Assembly (NCBI GenBank): GCA_905160935.1 | Contig: CAJHZI010000818.1 | Span: forward strand, 1,886,001-1,950,000 | Reading direction: 5' to 3' | Origin: Enchytraeus crypticus | Lineage: Eukaryota; Annelida; Clitellata; Enchytraeida; Enchytraeidae | Length of the DNA: 64,000 nucleotides | Shown here: piece by piece, positions 1 to 11,569 of the stretch | Numbering within the stretch: position 1 is the first letter of the stretch | Layout: each line of letters begins with the position of its first letter | Program-made: the position numbers and the translations under genes | The notes under the pieces: generated by a model | The model's database searches: none | What the model was told of the DNA's origin: nothing | Seen by the model: only the letters and a program-made list of their open reading frames with translations

Positions 1-152
1 TCGCTGGACGTTGGGCGTGGCTGCTCGGTGCTGCTGTAGAACCATTGCCTGTCCGCTGCCTCGCTACCCCACCAGTACTGCCGCTGCTTCCTGACTGCCT
101 CGACTTGCTATTCGCAGCATTTCTTGGCGGCTTCGGAGGACCGTAAGCAACC
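1..152 (-). CDS. PSEN: presenilin exon 9, cut by the window edge (loop)
   Basis: Acceptor TCTGTTTAG at 154-153. The open phase-0 frame reads [20 protein letters not shown] followed by Gly/Ser/Thr-rich sequence to the left edge. The polar, Pro-rich content fits the hydrophilic loop. The remaining membrane helices with the GLGD and PAL motifs must lie left of the window. Confidence 0.7.
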
Positions 153-191
153 TAAACAGAGATGGAAATAGAGAAACTATGAGACTGATGG

Positions 192-222
<31 letters not shown>

Positions 223-3200
223 ATTATCGTAACCTATAGGGGAGGGGATAAGAAGTAACGGTTAGAGTGTTCGCCTCGAATACAAGTGGCCTGGATGCAA
301 AGCCCAGATCAGTCAATAAATGATAGATATCATCTTGGGCACATGGAAGGTTAATCTTGTATCGGAGCTTGCTGCTCGATTGGCACTATCAATAGTAAAG
401 CTATGACCAACCATGGAAAGGATTAATAGTAGCGACCTTTAGTAGAGAGAACTATGTCTTATTTCAAAAATACACTCAAATATGCACACACACCAGGCCG
501 TCAAAGAGGTTTAAAAATTTAGAAATTTATAAAAGTTAGTAATTTACAATCAAATTTAATTTTAATAAGTACATAGAGTTATCAAAAAATAAGAGTAGTG
601 TCACCAGGAGCAGCCGATAGATGAAATATGAAAACAAACTATTCTATTTTATCATCAGAGGAGACTGATAGGATTATTAAAGGATTGTTATTTTCTGACC
701 GCCACGTTTAAACAACAAATTTCATTCAATAAAAAATGAATCTTACACTACAAAGCAAATATAGTATGGTGAGAAATTCAATAGAATAAATATTACATAT
801 AAATAGTACGTTATCCAGAAAAAATCGTACTAAAAGGTATTAAGGTGACCATCCTTAATTCATACAAGAGAATTCAATCAACTAGCTCAACAGATAGGAG
901 AGAGACAGAGAGAGGGAGAAAGAGAGAGACAGAGAGAGAGACATAGAGAGAGAGTAAGACTAAGTGAGACAGAGAGACTAAGATAGAGAGATCAAGTGGA
1001 CCTGTGATACCTTCGGCACATCGGTGTGGTTTACTGAATCCTTCTCGGTAGCGGATGCTTCACGCAGATTGGTTGCTTCATTAGCTCCGGCCGATGTCAC
1101 GTGATTTCGAGATAGATCTTGAGCAGCAGCAGAGTGATCAGCTGAAGAGGAACTGTCCGTGACCGCAGCACCATTTACTGACAGGATGTTCACTGTAAAA
1201 CAGTCACGAGATTCTAGCCAGTACTATAACACCAGTACTATAATATAAGTCCATAACAGCAGTACTATAACACCAGTACTATAATATCAGTGCTATAACA
1301 GCAGTACTATAACACCAGTACTATAATACCAGTGCTATAACACCAGTACTATAACACCAGTACTATAACACCAGTACTATAATACCAGTTCTATAACACC
1401 AGTACTATAACACCAGTGCTATAACACCAGTACTATAATACCAGTACTACAATACCAGTACTATAACACCAGTGCTATAACACCAGTACTATAATACCAG
1501 TGCTACAATATCAGTGCTATAACACCAGTGCTATAACACCAGTGCTATAACACCAGTACTATAATACCAGTGCTATAATATCACGCCGCTAAAGCAAAGG
1601 TCAAGTTTAATATCAATAGTGAGCACGTCAGTGACAGGGCTAGCACAGGATTTGAACCCTGCACCTACAAATTGGAAGATCGACAACTAACCGATGAGCT
1701 AAGGGCTCAGCCAAATTAAGCATAAATCGACCAGGAGGAATACGAAATAGAGACGTCCCTGACATTGCCTTATGGCGAGGAACCGGACGTTAAGTTCTTA
1801 TTGATTGATTGATTGAATACTAATTCACAAAGTATCACTGAGCTTAGACTTACTTGATATAGTTTCTGGACTGCTGCGCCTGCCAGACTTTCTTTCCTTC
1901 TCTGTTACCGTCTCTTCGTCTGCCATACCCACAGCCCACGCCATAGTGGCTGCACAACAACAACAAGAGATCAAGCTACATGGTTTAACGTCCGTCAAAG
2001 CAATATACCCCGTCCAATGATAACAGACACCGTCCAATGATTTAAACATGCGGTATTAAAAGTGATATTATAATGCCTCGTCGTTTCACTATAGTGTGAA
2101 TTTTACAATAATTTCAAAAAGCTATAAAGCTAAATTTAATGTCATTTGCATCAAAATCACAAAGAATACTGTCAGAGTCGGTAAAGCCGGCATTCGAACC
2201 GAAGGCCTCCTGCTTCCATGGCAAGTGTGCTATCCATTCGATGATAAAACATGTACAATGACTTGATAAAGACTTACAGGAGTAGATTAGAGCAGGAAAC
2301 AGGGGTTCGTTTCTCTCTTGAGCTGTTTCAACCAGAATCCTTAGAGGTCCATTAGGACATAGCACTGCTACCAAGTCTACAACAAAAACCAGTCACAATG
2401 TATCAATCAATTAGTCAGTAAATTAAGACATTAATTAGAAATCTAATCACTACCGAGATAGCAAAAATCTGAGTAGATCAATCAATCAAGAAATCCATCG
2501 TTATTCTCCACAGCCTTCAGTCCATTAATATATGGCTACCAGGATTCTATAGCAAAAACTAGCAGAGCTCAACAGATCAAAATTTAATATATCAATCAAT
2601 AAGCAAATATCCTCTTTGATTTAATGAATAGATTTTGCATGGGGAAAAAATTAGCAAATTTATAGCATTGCATATCCCCTATATATTGCATATATAGGGG
2701 ATTGATTGATGATGTGGTATGGGACAGACAGAAGTGGAGGTCTATTCGTATCCCGACCCTAGATAAACTGGGAATAAAGAGAAGACGATGATGATGATAG
2801 CATTACATATAACATGAGAGGGGTTTAGCGCACTTGGTATAGCGAGCGATTCAGTAAATGAAGTAATAAAACGTCAGGCTCGGTTAGTACATGGATAGCG
2901 ACCGTCTTTAAAGACCGAGCGTTGCCAGGATTGAGTAGAAACCCCAGAGTGTTGCTAGGTTACTCTTAATCTGCGCTGAATGCACCGTTACAATGTACAA
3001 CACTTCATTATTCAGTGTGTATAGGCAAAGATAACTAGCAATCATGGAAGGAAATAGTGAACGAAAACAAAAAACAATCGACAGAAAAAGCAATGGAAGT
3101 GCGTCTGTCAACAGTGTAACTAAAATTTACAAGTATTTTATATGCCATGTAAGCAGTATGTCATGTGTGAGTAACTATATGAACATAACTTATTTCTGAA

Positions 3201-5152
3201 ATACTATGATTTCAAGAGGGAATGAAGTAGAATTTCATAAATAAATTACAATACGGAAAACAAATCTATTTCTGAAATCTTAAACAAAAAGCTGAGAACT
3301 TTATCAAAACTCTATGTACAACTATACAGCGAACTTCTGAACTCAAATTTTTAAAGCCACAGCTTGTAACATGTGACGCAAGGACGGCCGTAACATAATC
3401 CTTGCATGAGGAAGCGGACGTTAATCTCTGCTATATTACTATTCACATAAGCTACTCACCCCATATAGATATAACGGCGAGAACGACCCAGGTAGTCCAC
3501 TCTGGCAGATATTTGATGAAGATAAGGGCCATCAGGGCACTGATAACTATGAGATAGGCCTGCTGTAGGTGCAGGGGTCCCTTCCAATGTATACAGATCA
3601 TACCGACTACACCAAAGTTCCACATGAGCAGAGATACTGTGATATAATCCATAGGAACGTTATACGTACGTAGCACTTCACTGAAACGAAACAAATATTT
3701 TTTATTATACGCGGTAATAATAACAAATAACACGCATTATACTGAAATGATAGACCCTGGCCGAAAAGGGATGATGATAGTGATGATATTGAAATGATAA
3801 ACTATGTTGATATCTATCACGTTTTATACCAAATGTTTAAACCGTTCGGCAATTTAGACAATAATAATAACACAAATATAGTGAAATGATCAACTACGTT
3901 GATATCTATCACTTTAATACCATATGTTTAAACCGTTAGGCAATTTAGTCCATTTTCCGTGTAGCCAGTCCAGTGAATGTCCGAGATTTTGCTCTCAGAT
4001 CAGCACGGCTGGGATTCGAACCCACGAGGATTCAATTCATCTCATTTAAAAAAGGATCTGTCATTTAAAACTTCATGACGTTATCTGCACCTCTAACCAT
4101 TGAGCAAATGAGACATTTTACTCTCAGATTAGCACGGAAAGGAGTCAAGTCCACGAGAGTTCAATTCATCTCAATATCTGTCGTTTATCTCATGACGTTA
4201 CCTGACGCCTCTAACTACTTTGCTACCGTGTCACTGCACAGAAGATTAACTGTTTGCACAACAAGCTAGTTAGCTATGATTACCATCCACACCGGTAAAC
4301 CATGGGCAATTAAAAGTGTTCTGTTTAAATCAGTCTCAGAAGCTGCTGTCTTCAGAAGCAATGAGCCAATTGAAATAAATATTCCATGTTTCAACGCCTT
4401 CATTAAAATATGCAAGAGAGTATTCTAGAATCAAATTACAAAGTCTCTGATGCTTCTGTTATAAACTTAACCAAAAAAGGTAAGATAACCAAAAAAACTA
4501 ATACTAAATTCTTCGAATAAATTAAATTTTGTTCAAGATGTAAAATATAAATTACATATTAGTAATGCCCTTAGATACGTAAAATACTGACCCTAAGTAC
4601 ATATAAGAGAAGAGAAAGAGGAGCATTAGAGATGATACGATCAACCAGCCGTGAATAAACTGAAACAAATACCGCAAATTACAGAAATCTGTCTCGCATC
4701 AAAACACATAAAAATCAATCAAAATTTTATAGAAAATTTATTTTATTTTATCATTATATTGTTTTCTGTTGAATTACAGAAATATACTAATATGAAAGCA
4801 AAATTTTTAGTCATTAATGAATTCTAATATTACTAAGACTACAGAGTAAATATATATTACCCTGGTACAGACAAAATATAACACCTGTATTTGTGTAGTA
4901 AAAAGACGCATATAATCATAATAAAACTACTAGGAGTAAATATAGACACAACATCATCAGTACCGCTGAGTAGAATGAGAACTATAACATCTGTATATTT
5001 GTAGAACTAAGGAAAGCAAAGAGAAACCATATTAATAAAATAAATAAAGGTTAGAAGCCATATTTTTCCAAAGATATAGGCTGCATTAAAGTAAGGCTAT
5101 AGCATGTAGTCGTCTGCAAAGGGAATAACTTGTTAATGGATGAAGTGTTCTT

Positions 5153-5199
<47 letters not shown>

Positions 5200-6913
5200 G
5201 TGCACAGGCTACTGGCAGGCACATATAACACCTCCACTCACTCCAGATATATAAATCATCCACTCTTCTCTATATGCCGCTTTCCTCTTCACGTCCACAT
5301 ACTAGTGGATCTTCCAATAATTTATAACATTCCTTTTGATATACCATTGTTCTTGGGAGATTCTGCTTATGACGAGGTGGACCCCCTATGCCTTCCTCAG
5401 CTTCGACTAAAATTTACTGGGTAGGGGCGTCATTCCCTGAGAGAATAATCCTGTTTACCCAAAAAGTGTTCTTTATGAAATGTAAAGGCAGACTGTAGTA
5501 GGAATAAATTCATTGACCCTGCCACTTGTCACAACGGTAGAGAGTGAGACAGAGAGTGAGATAATCATAAGAGTAGAATGAGGCAGATAGTTATAAACAA
5601 ACGACAGACATAACCTAAAGTAAGTTACACAGAAATTATAACATAATTTAATTATAATTAATTATCAACACTCCAACAGCATACAGACCCTATAGCATCT
5701 GTACTTGTAGAGTAGAATGAGGAATATAGTCATAACAATGACTGCAGAAAGCAATATAAAAGCATTGGCTAGAGAACCCCATATCTTAGACCCGTAGTCT
5801 GAAGGAGCATCGTCATGCTCAAATGGAGTGTAGATACTGCAGAAACAATTATATTAAACATAAAGAATATAGTGTGCATATCTACAATAAACTCCATAAA
5901 AATATACCTAACACCCTTAAGGGGCTAGCGACGCTATGATAAGGCAAACATTAAAAACAAATAATACAGTGACCTGTGATACAATAAAGCCTATATAATT
6001 AGAATTAACATTATCAAAAGAAATTTCGTTAAAATACAAAAGATTGAAAGGATCATCAGTGAAGATATGAAGCAATATAACATCACTACAATACAATCAT
6101 TAAATGTATATAAATCACTACATATAAATATGTAACTAAAAGTCTTTCCAATTTCAAATTGACTTTACAATATCAACAAATGTCACTAATTTAATTTTCA
6201 GAAAAATTAAATATGCTCCATAAAGATATAAAAAATTTAAACAAAAGGTGTTGAAATGTGAACAATTTAAATTTAAAGAAATATAGCCAATCCCTTAAAA
6301 AATATACATTTTTAACACGAAGGATTAATTCATTAATACTTGTACAGCATTGTAAGAATCGTCTTACTCTGAGTCCAGTTTTCTAGGTTTTAGAAATTCT
6401 TTAGCAATTTCTGGAGCCTAGGCGCTCATCAAACGAATGTCCCTTCTGACTTTGGTTTGGATCTTAGCGCTTTGTTGTCTTTTACGACACATACAGTATA
6501 CGGTTGCTGGTTGGTTTATTCTTCCTTAACCCTGACACAACACAGGTAATATTTGTATATTTCATTAATACTTGTACAGTTTAGATATAATGTAGTAGGC
6601 ATCAGCTCTAACATACAGATATCCATTGCGCTGTGTGTAGAAGTCGACGGTGTTGATTGTCGTTACTACCACGAGCATACACAGCGTCACCGGTACAAAC
6701 AGCATGATAACATGCTTGGCACCATACACCACAGCTTCCTCTGCATCCTCATCATCATCATCGTCATCAGTCCCACTCATATGACCAGAGGACGACCCTC
6801 TAGCGCCACCAGCGTCGGTTCTAGTCTGTCTGGTCTGTGTCGCAGGCCTGCCATCTGTCCTAGAGTCTGATTTACGAGCCTCTGTGACTACTGAGCTTCC
6901 TCTATTAGTCTCC

Positions 6914-6948
<35 letters not shown>

Positions 6949-7702
6949 ATCAATCAATCCAGCTATCAATCAATCAATCGATCAAGCAATCAATCCAGCT
7001 AGGAATCAATCAATTAATCTATCAATCAATCAATCCAGCTATCAATCAATCCATTAATCGATCAATCAATTAATCCAGCTATCAATGAATCAATCGATCA
7101 ATCAATTTATCCAGCTATCAATCCATCAATTAATCGATACTTAATCAAGTCAACAGGTGCGTGTGTCAAATGTGCAGCTTACTATACAAATAGCACCACC
7201 AGAAATGTCTCAAAACAGAATATGATCACCAAGCATTCAAGTTAACCCTTACCACATCTTGGCAACATTAATCACCAGAAGTTATGAACACATTTTTTAT
7301 GACCTTCTTCAACATAAGTACCAGTTGACTTCAATGAAATAAGAATTGTTCTAAGATTTCAAATGACCAACACAACTCGGACACATGTGCCTTGATACAA
7401 GATAAGAAGCACTTGGAAAATGATAACATATGAACTCCAGTTCAATATTATTTCAATTTGCACAGACCATTTTCATACAAAACCTATTTCAATATTATTG
7501 CAAGTTGCACAATCCATTTTCATACTAACCCTATTTCAATATTATTGCAAGTGGCACAGACCTTTTTCAGAAGATGTCTATTTCAATATCATTTCGATTT
7601 GAATGGACTATTTTCATAAGAATTCCATTTCAATATTATTTCAAGTTGCAATGATCATTTTTATAAGAATTATATTTCAATATTATTATTATTATTAATT
7701 TA

Positions 7703-7742
<40 letters not shown>

Positions 7743-10700
7743 TCGAGTTGAACTGACTATTTTCATAAGAACTCTATTTCAATATTATTTCCAGTTGCAC
7801 TGACCATTGTCATGTGAACGCTATTAGGCTGCGAGGGATAGGCGGCAGTATTGAGCATGCAGCAGCCCTCCTTGTCACTCATTTGCCTCAATTCCTCACT
7901 CCTAATCAACGCCTCATCCTCAGCTCTGCCCGTCTCAGGCAGTCTAAGGGCGCAGGCGTCCATTTGGGTAAGCTCCATGCCGTAGATCTCAGACCACTCT
8001 GATCGATCTTCAAGCTATTGTCGTTTTGTTGTTAAATTCTAACGTAATTCTTTATTTGTTTCACACAATACTGCCACTCACGTGCTTGATATTAGAATTT
8101 TATATTCCTTTAAAATTTATTTTTTACAAGTTCCTGCGTTTTCATTTGATCCAAACGTTGTTGCCGACTTATATTGTTCCAATAAAATAAGTACGATTAT
8201 TGAATTAGGCTAGACGAACTGTTTACATTATATAACGAGCAGCTCTACAGAACACGGTTAGCATCAGACTGTTAGCACTATACAGAACATACAGAGAAAC
8301 TACATTAATAAGCGTCTCTGCTGACGCTGACATGGCTCCGGAGCAAGGCTTACTCAATCCACAGCGTGACCGGTAATATCACTGCGATACTCAGTTATAA
8401 CGATGTCATGAGCCTTTTAGTACAAACTTCAATTTCCGTAAATAATTCTTGCAACCAGATGCCATAAAATTCAAACGAAAATCTGTATTCACAATAGGCC
8501 ATTAATATTTGCCAACGAAAGCCGTACGCAATGGAAAATTTATGTAAAACACCCCGGTACATTCATGTAATTTTTGTAACTCTATTCAAGTCATTTCATT
8601 AAAAATAGATAAGAATATTAAAAAATAATGTATAGAGATTTAATCTATTTAAGACACTACTTAAAAGGTGATTATCGCATAATATTAATGTTAATTTTTC
8701 AAGTATTGTCATTTCTACGCAATATGGAACATTAATGAAACACAATGTTTAGTAACACTTCATCAATATCTATACCAAGGAAAATAGGAGATAATATACG
8801 CTGAATATACTTTTAAATGTTTGTATTTTGACATGGAATTATAAATTAATTATCTCACCGTTGACCGTAAAAGCAGTCTGCGATTTTTTTATTTTTATAT
8901 AACAAGGTGTGATTAAATTTGCAACATTTCTGATTCTCTTGCGGTCGAGCAGTTTCAGTAGCACAGCTGCAATGACCAGCCTAGCCGAGGAGTGACTCAG
9001 CCTAATGCACCGAGCAGCAGCTGCTGCAGCTAAAGCCACGAGCAACAAGCAGCTACTGAAAGAACCGGTTCAAGCATTGCATTAGCTCTCTTCAATCAGC
9101 AAGTCAAGCGGTTAATTAGAAATTACCAGCTTGCGAAGTAACTGCAAAATTAGACCTAATTAAGTTAATTAGTCCCGCCCAGTTGATATTTGCAAAAAAA
9201 TGTCTATTTTCTTTTCTCATTTTTCACGTTTGTTTAAAGTTTTATCTTTGAAATTTGTAGAGTATCTAACAGAAATAATGCATTAATGATTAATCACCCT
9301 CACTCTTTCCATCATTTCCTTCTAAAAAAAGTGACCATTGTAAAATAAAGTGGTTTGGCAGCCGTTTGAATGTTGATTATCTTTTTATTTCTTTGATTTC
9401 ATAATAGTAATTCGTAATATTGATTAATAAATAAATAAATCCTATAAATAGTAAGTATTATTAATTTAAAGTATTCACAAGACTTATTAAATAATATTGC
9501 TCTTAAATATACCCAAAGGTCCTGATTACAGTATTTAAAATAATTTATTTTATTCTGATGATATGCAACAGATTGAAATATTCAAAAATTTGTTAAATTA
9601 CAAATGTAGTTCTTAACTTCTTAGCTGGTTCATCAAGCTTAAAGACTGACCCTTAATCTGCAAAAAACTTTTGACTCTCTCTCTTAGTGCACTTGCTACT
9701 GACAGGTCCATGGTATATAACACCTTCACTCTTCTCTGACTTTTGCTTTCCTCTTCATGTCCACATATGAGTAGGTCTTTAAATCATCTAACATGCCTAA
9801 TCTCGGCCTGCCTCTGCCTCTTTTTCCTTCCATTCTACCTTCTGTGACCTCTTTTTAATAGACTTTCCCCCTTAGAATGCATCCTATCCAACTCTTCTTT
9901 ATATTTCTTAATACATTTATCAACTGTCCATCTTTAAAAACTTTCTCCAGAACTTCCTCATTTGTAACCTTCTGAGTCCAGCCAATCCTCTCCAATCTTC
10001 TCCAAATCCACATTTCCAAAGCCTCTAGTTCCTAATGTCTTCCTTCCTTAAGGTCCATGTTTCACATCCATACATCCATACTTTTGATTCACCAATTAAA
10101 TTCATAAATGCTACAGCTAGATCGAAGTTTAAAGTCAATTTCCTTCTTGAAAGCAATTTGGTGATGGGGAAAACACTGGTTTTGAATCTGGCACCTACTG
10201 ATCTGCTGCCGTACAACAAACCAACAAGCCACCGGCTCAGCATAATATAAATCCTGTTTGCTCAATACAGTGAGCTCCTTGTTCATTAATTACCATACGA
10301 TTCTCTATCCGGTCTTTAAAATAAAATTACGAATTAACTAACTAATATACCTTCAACAAAGTCAATGTCAAAAATCAGAGTCACTAATGCAGCACTACAT
10401 GAAATAATGAAAGAGAGGATTAAGGCAAATGATCTGACTAAGCAAATAAAACATCAGAGTGGATAGTTACTTTCCAATAAACACAGTTTTTAAATACTGC
10501 CTAACCATCTATGCATGAGACTAAATGAAATTCATCTAATTCATGAGTGTGAATACAGTATGAAATTAAAATTACCTGAAGTACAGATCAAATTAATCAT
10601 AGAAAACACCTTGAAGATTGAAAATGTGATCGATTTAAAAAGGTAAGTAGGAAACCATACCTGCTCAGATATAGGACTTCGAGCAGTCAGCTGATTGACC

Positions 10701-10822
10701 CTAATGACAGGTGGCGCCCTGGTGGTCAGACCATCCTGATAACAACGCTCCTCCATCACTGTCGCACTCATTAGTCCCGTGACTTCAGTCGCTTCACTTT
10801 CGTCACTGTCACTCGCAATCAT
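1..10822 (-). CDS. PSEN: presenilin gene (gene-level entry, nine coding exons in window, 3' end outside)
   Basis: Presenilin is the aspartyl protease subunit of gamma-secretase, a multipass membrane protein that cleaves Notch and APP-type substrates within the bilayer. The exons, in coding order, are 10822-10661, 6912-6617, 5836-5689, 4659-4592, 3680-3460, 2376-2278, 1949-1854, 1192-1011 and 152-1. All phases close, giving about 474 residues before the left edge. Visible hallmarks are an acidic N-terminus, TM1 ([17 protein letters not shown]), the YTPF motif, [44 protein letters not shown] with the first catalytic Asp, then [20 protein letters not shown] and the hydrophilic loop. The 68, 221 and 99 bp internal exons match the vertebrate PSEN exon sizes as I remember them. 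The second catalytic motif (GLGD) and PAL motif are not in the window. Identification is very secure. Confidence 0.97.
155..1010. repeat. presenilin intron with SINE and GA-rich tracts
   Basis: No coding evidence. It holds a GA-rich tract near 185-225, a tRNA-like SINE (family F) at about 255-430, AT-rich sequence, and a second GA-rich tract at 895-985 directly beside the exon 8 donor. Confidence 0.6.
1011..1192 (-). CDS. PSEN: presenilin exon 8 (hydrophilic loop)
   Basis: Acceptor GTTTTACAG, donor AAG before GTATCA. It joins exon 7 with the leftover A to form ATG and encodes about 60 polar residues ([20 protein letters not shown]...). The loop is known to diverge between species, so the call depends on the closed phase and position rather than sequence similarity. 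Confidence 0.75.
1216..1595. repeat. about 15-bp minisatellite (AGTACTATAACACC unit)
   Basis: Some 25 imperfect tandem units of about 15 bp (CAGTACTATAACAC and variants with GTGCTATAATACC) lie within the presenilin intron between exons 7 and 8. Unit variants alternate, which suggests higher-order amplification. No coding capacity. Confidence 0.9.
1620..1815 (-). repeat. tRNA-like SINE family A and shared 3' module
   Basis: A reverse-oriented B-box-like stretch (GGATTTGAACCC) sits at about 1650, with the A-box-like part near 1700. A separate plus-strand tail (CGAGGAACCGGACGTTAAG) at about 1775 ends in a TTGA repeat. The two parts resemble heads and tails found elsewhere in the window. Confidence 0.5.
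1854..1949 (-). CDS. PSEN: presenilin exon 7 (start of endoproteolysis loop)
   Basis: Acceptor TTGTTGTGCAG. The exon encodes [20 protein letters not shown] then a basic, Ser-rich stretch, and ends one base into a codon before GTAAGT. In human presenilin the segment after STMVWLV is the start of the large cytosolic loop where autocleavage occurs; the hydrophobic TMAWAVGM fits that position. Confidence 0.9.
2278..2376 (-). CDS. PSEN: presenilin exon 6 (after catalytic Asp, 99 bp)
   Basis: Acceptor TTGTTGTAG, donor GTAAGT. It completes the catalytic Asp codon and encodes [20 protein letters not shown], then [12 protein letters not shown]. The 99-bp length is the same as the matching vertebrate exon. 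The downstream intron (1950-2277) holds a tRNA-like repeat at about 2120-2240. Confidence 0.97.
3390..3425 (+). repeat. SINE 3' module fragment
   Basis: A fragment reading CATGAGGAAGCGGACGTTAA, a variant of the GAGGAAACGGACGTTAAAC tail seen at 1775, 30980, 41160, 57175 and 59095. It lies in the intron beside presenilin exon 5. Confidence 0.5.
3460..3680 (-). CDS. PSEN: presenilin exon 5 (TM4 to TM6, first catalytic region)
   Basis: A 221-bp exon with acceptor TTTCGTTTCAG. It encodes [59 protein letters not shown] and ends one base into the Asp codon. The donor is GGTGAG. The catalytic Asp of TM6 is split over the intron (G here, AC in the next exon). Vertebrates have Tyr before this Asp; here it is Trp. 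Confidence 0.97.
3788..4260 (-). repeat. SINE family B copies, tRNA-like, partly duplicated
   Basis: A minus-oriented copy spans about 3878-4104, with 'gggattcgaaccca' (B-box like) and the family body (ATCTCGGACATTCACTGG on the minus strand). Partial copies adjoin on both sides (3788-3862 and 4108-4230). The small open frame at 4075-4269 lies in this repeat and is not a gene. Confidence 0.65.
4592..4659 (-). CDS. PSEN: presenilin exon 4 (TM3, 68 bp)
   Basis: A short exon with acceptor TTTGTTTCAG and donor GTCAGT, phase 2, encoding [20 protein letters not shown] and the start of YLG. Its length and content match the 68-bp presenilin exon known from vertebrates. It is too short to be found by open reading frame length alone. 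Confidence 0.93.
5152..5475 (-). repeat. SINE family E with (CT)n tail
   Basis: A (CT)n tract at 5157-5198 is followed by the reverse of 'ggacctgccagtaggcagtgcact', the LINE-like tail, and the SINE head ending near 5470 (reverse of GGGTAAACAGGATTATTCTC). A near full-length relative lies at 58440-58720 on the plus strand. Located in the intron between presenilin exons 3 and 4. Confidence 0.7.
5689..5836 (-). CDS. PSEN: presenilin exon 3 (YTPF motif and TM2)
   Basis: Acceptor TTTCTGCAG. The exon encodes [15 protein letters not shown] followed by TM2 and YKYRCYR. The donor is AGG before GTCTGT, phase 0. The family equivalent is the loop 1/TM2 region (YTPFTE... VLYKYRCYK), so the match is direct. 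Confidence 0.95.
6360..6545 (+). repeat. SINE family C fragment
   Basis: It contains 'tttctggagcctaggcgctc' followed by 'gtcccttctgac' and 'acgacacatac', the same order as copies at 14600, 21110, 48100 and 55830. The repeat lies in the intron between presenilin exons 2 and 3. Confidence 0.6.
6617..6912 (-). CDS. PSEN: presenilin exon 2 (acidic tail and TM1)
   Basis: The acceptor lies in a TGAT repeat (ATTGAG, then GAGACT). The exon encodes a Ser/Arg/Gly-rich stretch, a run of six Asp residues, then [17 protein letters not shown], the nearly invariant first membrane helix of presenilins. It ends GGATATCT before GTATGT, phase 2. The Asp run is written by a GAT/GAC repeat near 6745-6775 and may vary in length between individuals. 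Confidence 0.95.
6914..7140. repeat. ATCA tandem repeat with CCAGCT spacers
   Basis: Runs of ATCA are interrupted at intervals of about 30-70 bp by CCAGCT, giving a higher-order array. The first TGAT units (minus strand) form the polypyrimidine-poor acceptor of presenilin exon 2, so array length may affect splicing. Confidence 0.85.
7430..7812. repeat. degenerate ~65-bp tandem repeat with (ATT)n block
   Basis: Units of about 60-68 bp reading TTTCAATATTATTTCAAGTT, then GCA..GACCATTTTCATA. A pure (ATT)n microsatellite occupies about 7680-7742 in the middle. It lies in the long first intron of presenilin. Confidence 0.8.
7815..8030 (-). other. possible alternative exon in presenilin intron 1
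   Basis: A non-repetitive island just after a tandem array carries an open minus frame from ATG 7978 ([20 protein letters not shown]...) with charged, protein-like composition. No clean GT donor in the right phase is visible near its end, and no family is recognised. It could be an alternative 5' exon of presenilin, an unrelated gene piece, or chance. Confidence 0.2.
9675..10100 (-). pseudogene. non-LTR retrotransposon 3' fragment
   Basis: On the minus strand the conceptual frames read [13 protein letters not shown], then WGFGED-like and [13 protein letters not shown] parts, broken by stops and shifts. This is the end of the reverse transcriptase open frame also present at 60321-61400. It continues into 'tccatggacctgtcagtagc', the tail shared with SINE family E. 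It is a dead 5'-truncated copy. Confidence 0.8.
10160..10255 (-). repeat. tRNA-like SINE family A fragment
   Basis: 'tttgaatctggcacctactgatctgc...ccaccggctcag' is a reverse-oriented relative of the A-box/B-box head of family A. It abuts the LINE fragment. No intact tRNA structure. Confidence 0.4.
10661..10822 (-). CDS. PSEN: presenilin exon 1 (start codon)
   Basis: It begins at ATG 10822-10820, with an in-frame TAA four codons upstream, so no further N-terminal coding sequence fits in this exon. It encodes an acidic leader ([14 protein letters not shown]) and ends GAGCAG before a GTATGG donor, phase 0. The N-termini of presenilins are poorly conserved, so the assignment rests on the phase match with the next exon and on the acidic composition. 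Confidence 0.8.
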
Positions 10823-11009
10823 TGATAAAACTTAAGGGAAGTCACTATTATTTAGCATTTATTTAACTTGAAACTTGATATGTCAAACTTTTTATGAATA
10901 AAACTACAGCAGTATTTCAGCATATTCCACTAAATCTAGCGTTATATAATAACAGAAATAGTTAACTACTTCAGTACTCCATCTTATTCCATCACTTAGA
11001 ATTCTGTCA

Positions 11010-11150
11010 TCTAAGTCCACTGCCTACTGGCAGGTCCATGGTATACAACGACTCACTCTTTTCTTTCTTCCGCTTTCTTCTTCATATCCACATATGAGTG
11101 GATCTTTAAATCATTTAAAATTCCTAATCTCGACTCAATCACAGACATAT
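11010..11150 (-). repeat. SINE family E / LINE tail fragment
   Basis: Reverse of the tail 'tggacctgccagtaggcagt' plus 'catatgagtggatctttaaa'. It ends where the LINE frame would read LGM. It sits in the 10823-15519 intergenic stretch, upstream of presenilin. Confidence 0.65.
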
Positions 11151-11569
11151 ACAAATAAAAAGTAATCACCCCAGTATGTGCTATGCTGGTTCAATTCTTC
11201 AAAGGATAGAATAATTGTAAAGTCTTTCATTTCTGTGCCTAACTCTAAGACGGCATAGTGAATAGACTAATAACAGCAAAGGAAGAGGTTACTTAGGATT
11301 AGATTATAATGATAAAGGTATCCAATGCTATTATTAGCTGTACGATAGGACTACCAGCTTCAACCAACAACAAAAACATTAGAGTGCTACTGTGGTCTTG
11401 GGCACCATGGAGCACTAAAGAATCAAAGTCAAAGATGCAAAAACAAGAATTTCCAAAGGGTGCACATCCAATATCCAGAAAGGCAGTCAAAAGATAGGAA
11501 ATCAAAGGAAGAGAGAGGGCAACATTTTCGATTTCATCATGCATTGGCAATCCATATTATAAGTTGTTT

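Noticed and set aside
5140-5424. 94-codon plus frame starting in (CT)n
   Set aside because: Composed of a CT microsatellite and a SINE in reverse orientation.
6914-7140. CRISPR-like array
   Set aside because: Repeats are simple ATCA runs without unique spacers, in an animal intron.
8839-9048. Minus frame with a hydrophobic, signal-peptide-like start
   Set aside because: The Ala run comes from a GCTGCTGC-rich spot; no continuation, splice sites or homology could be seen.
11299-11550. 83-codon minus frame in the intergenic region
   Set aside because: Part of the sequence recurs at 13225-13380, so it is probably a dispersed repeat; no motif.
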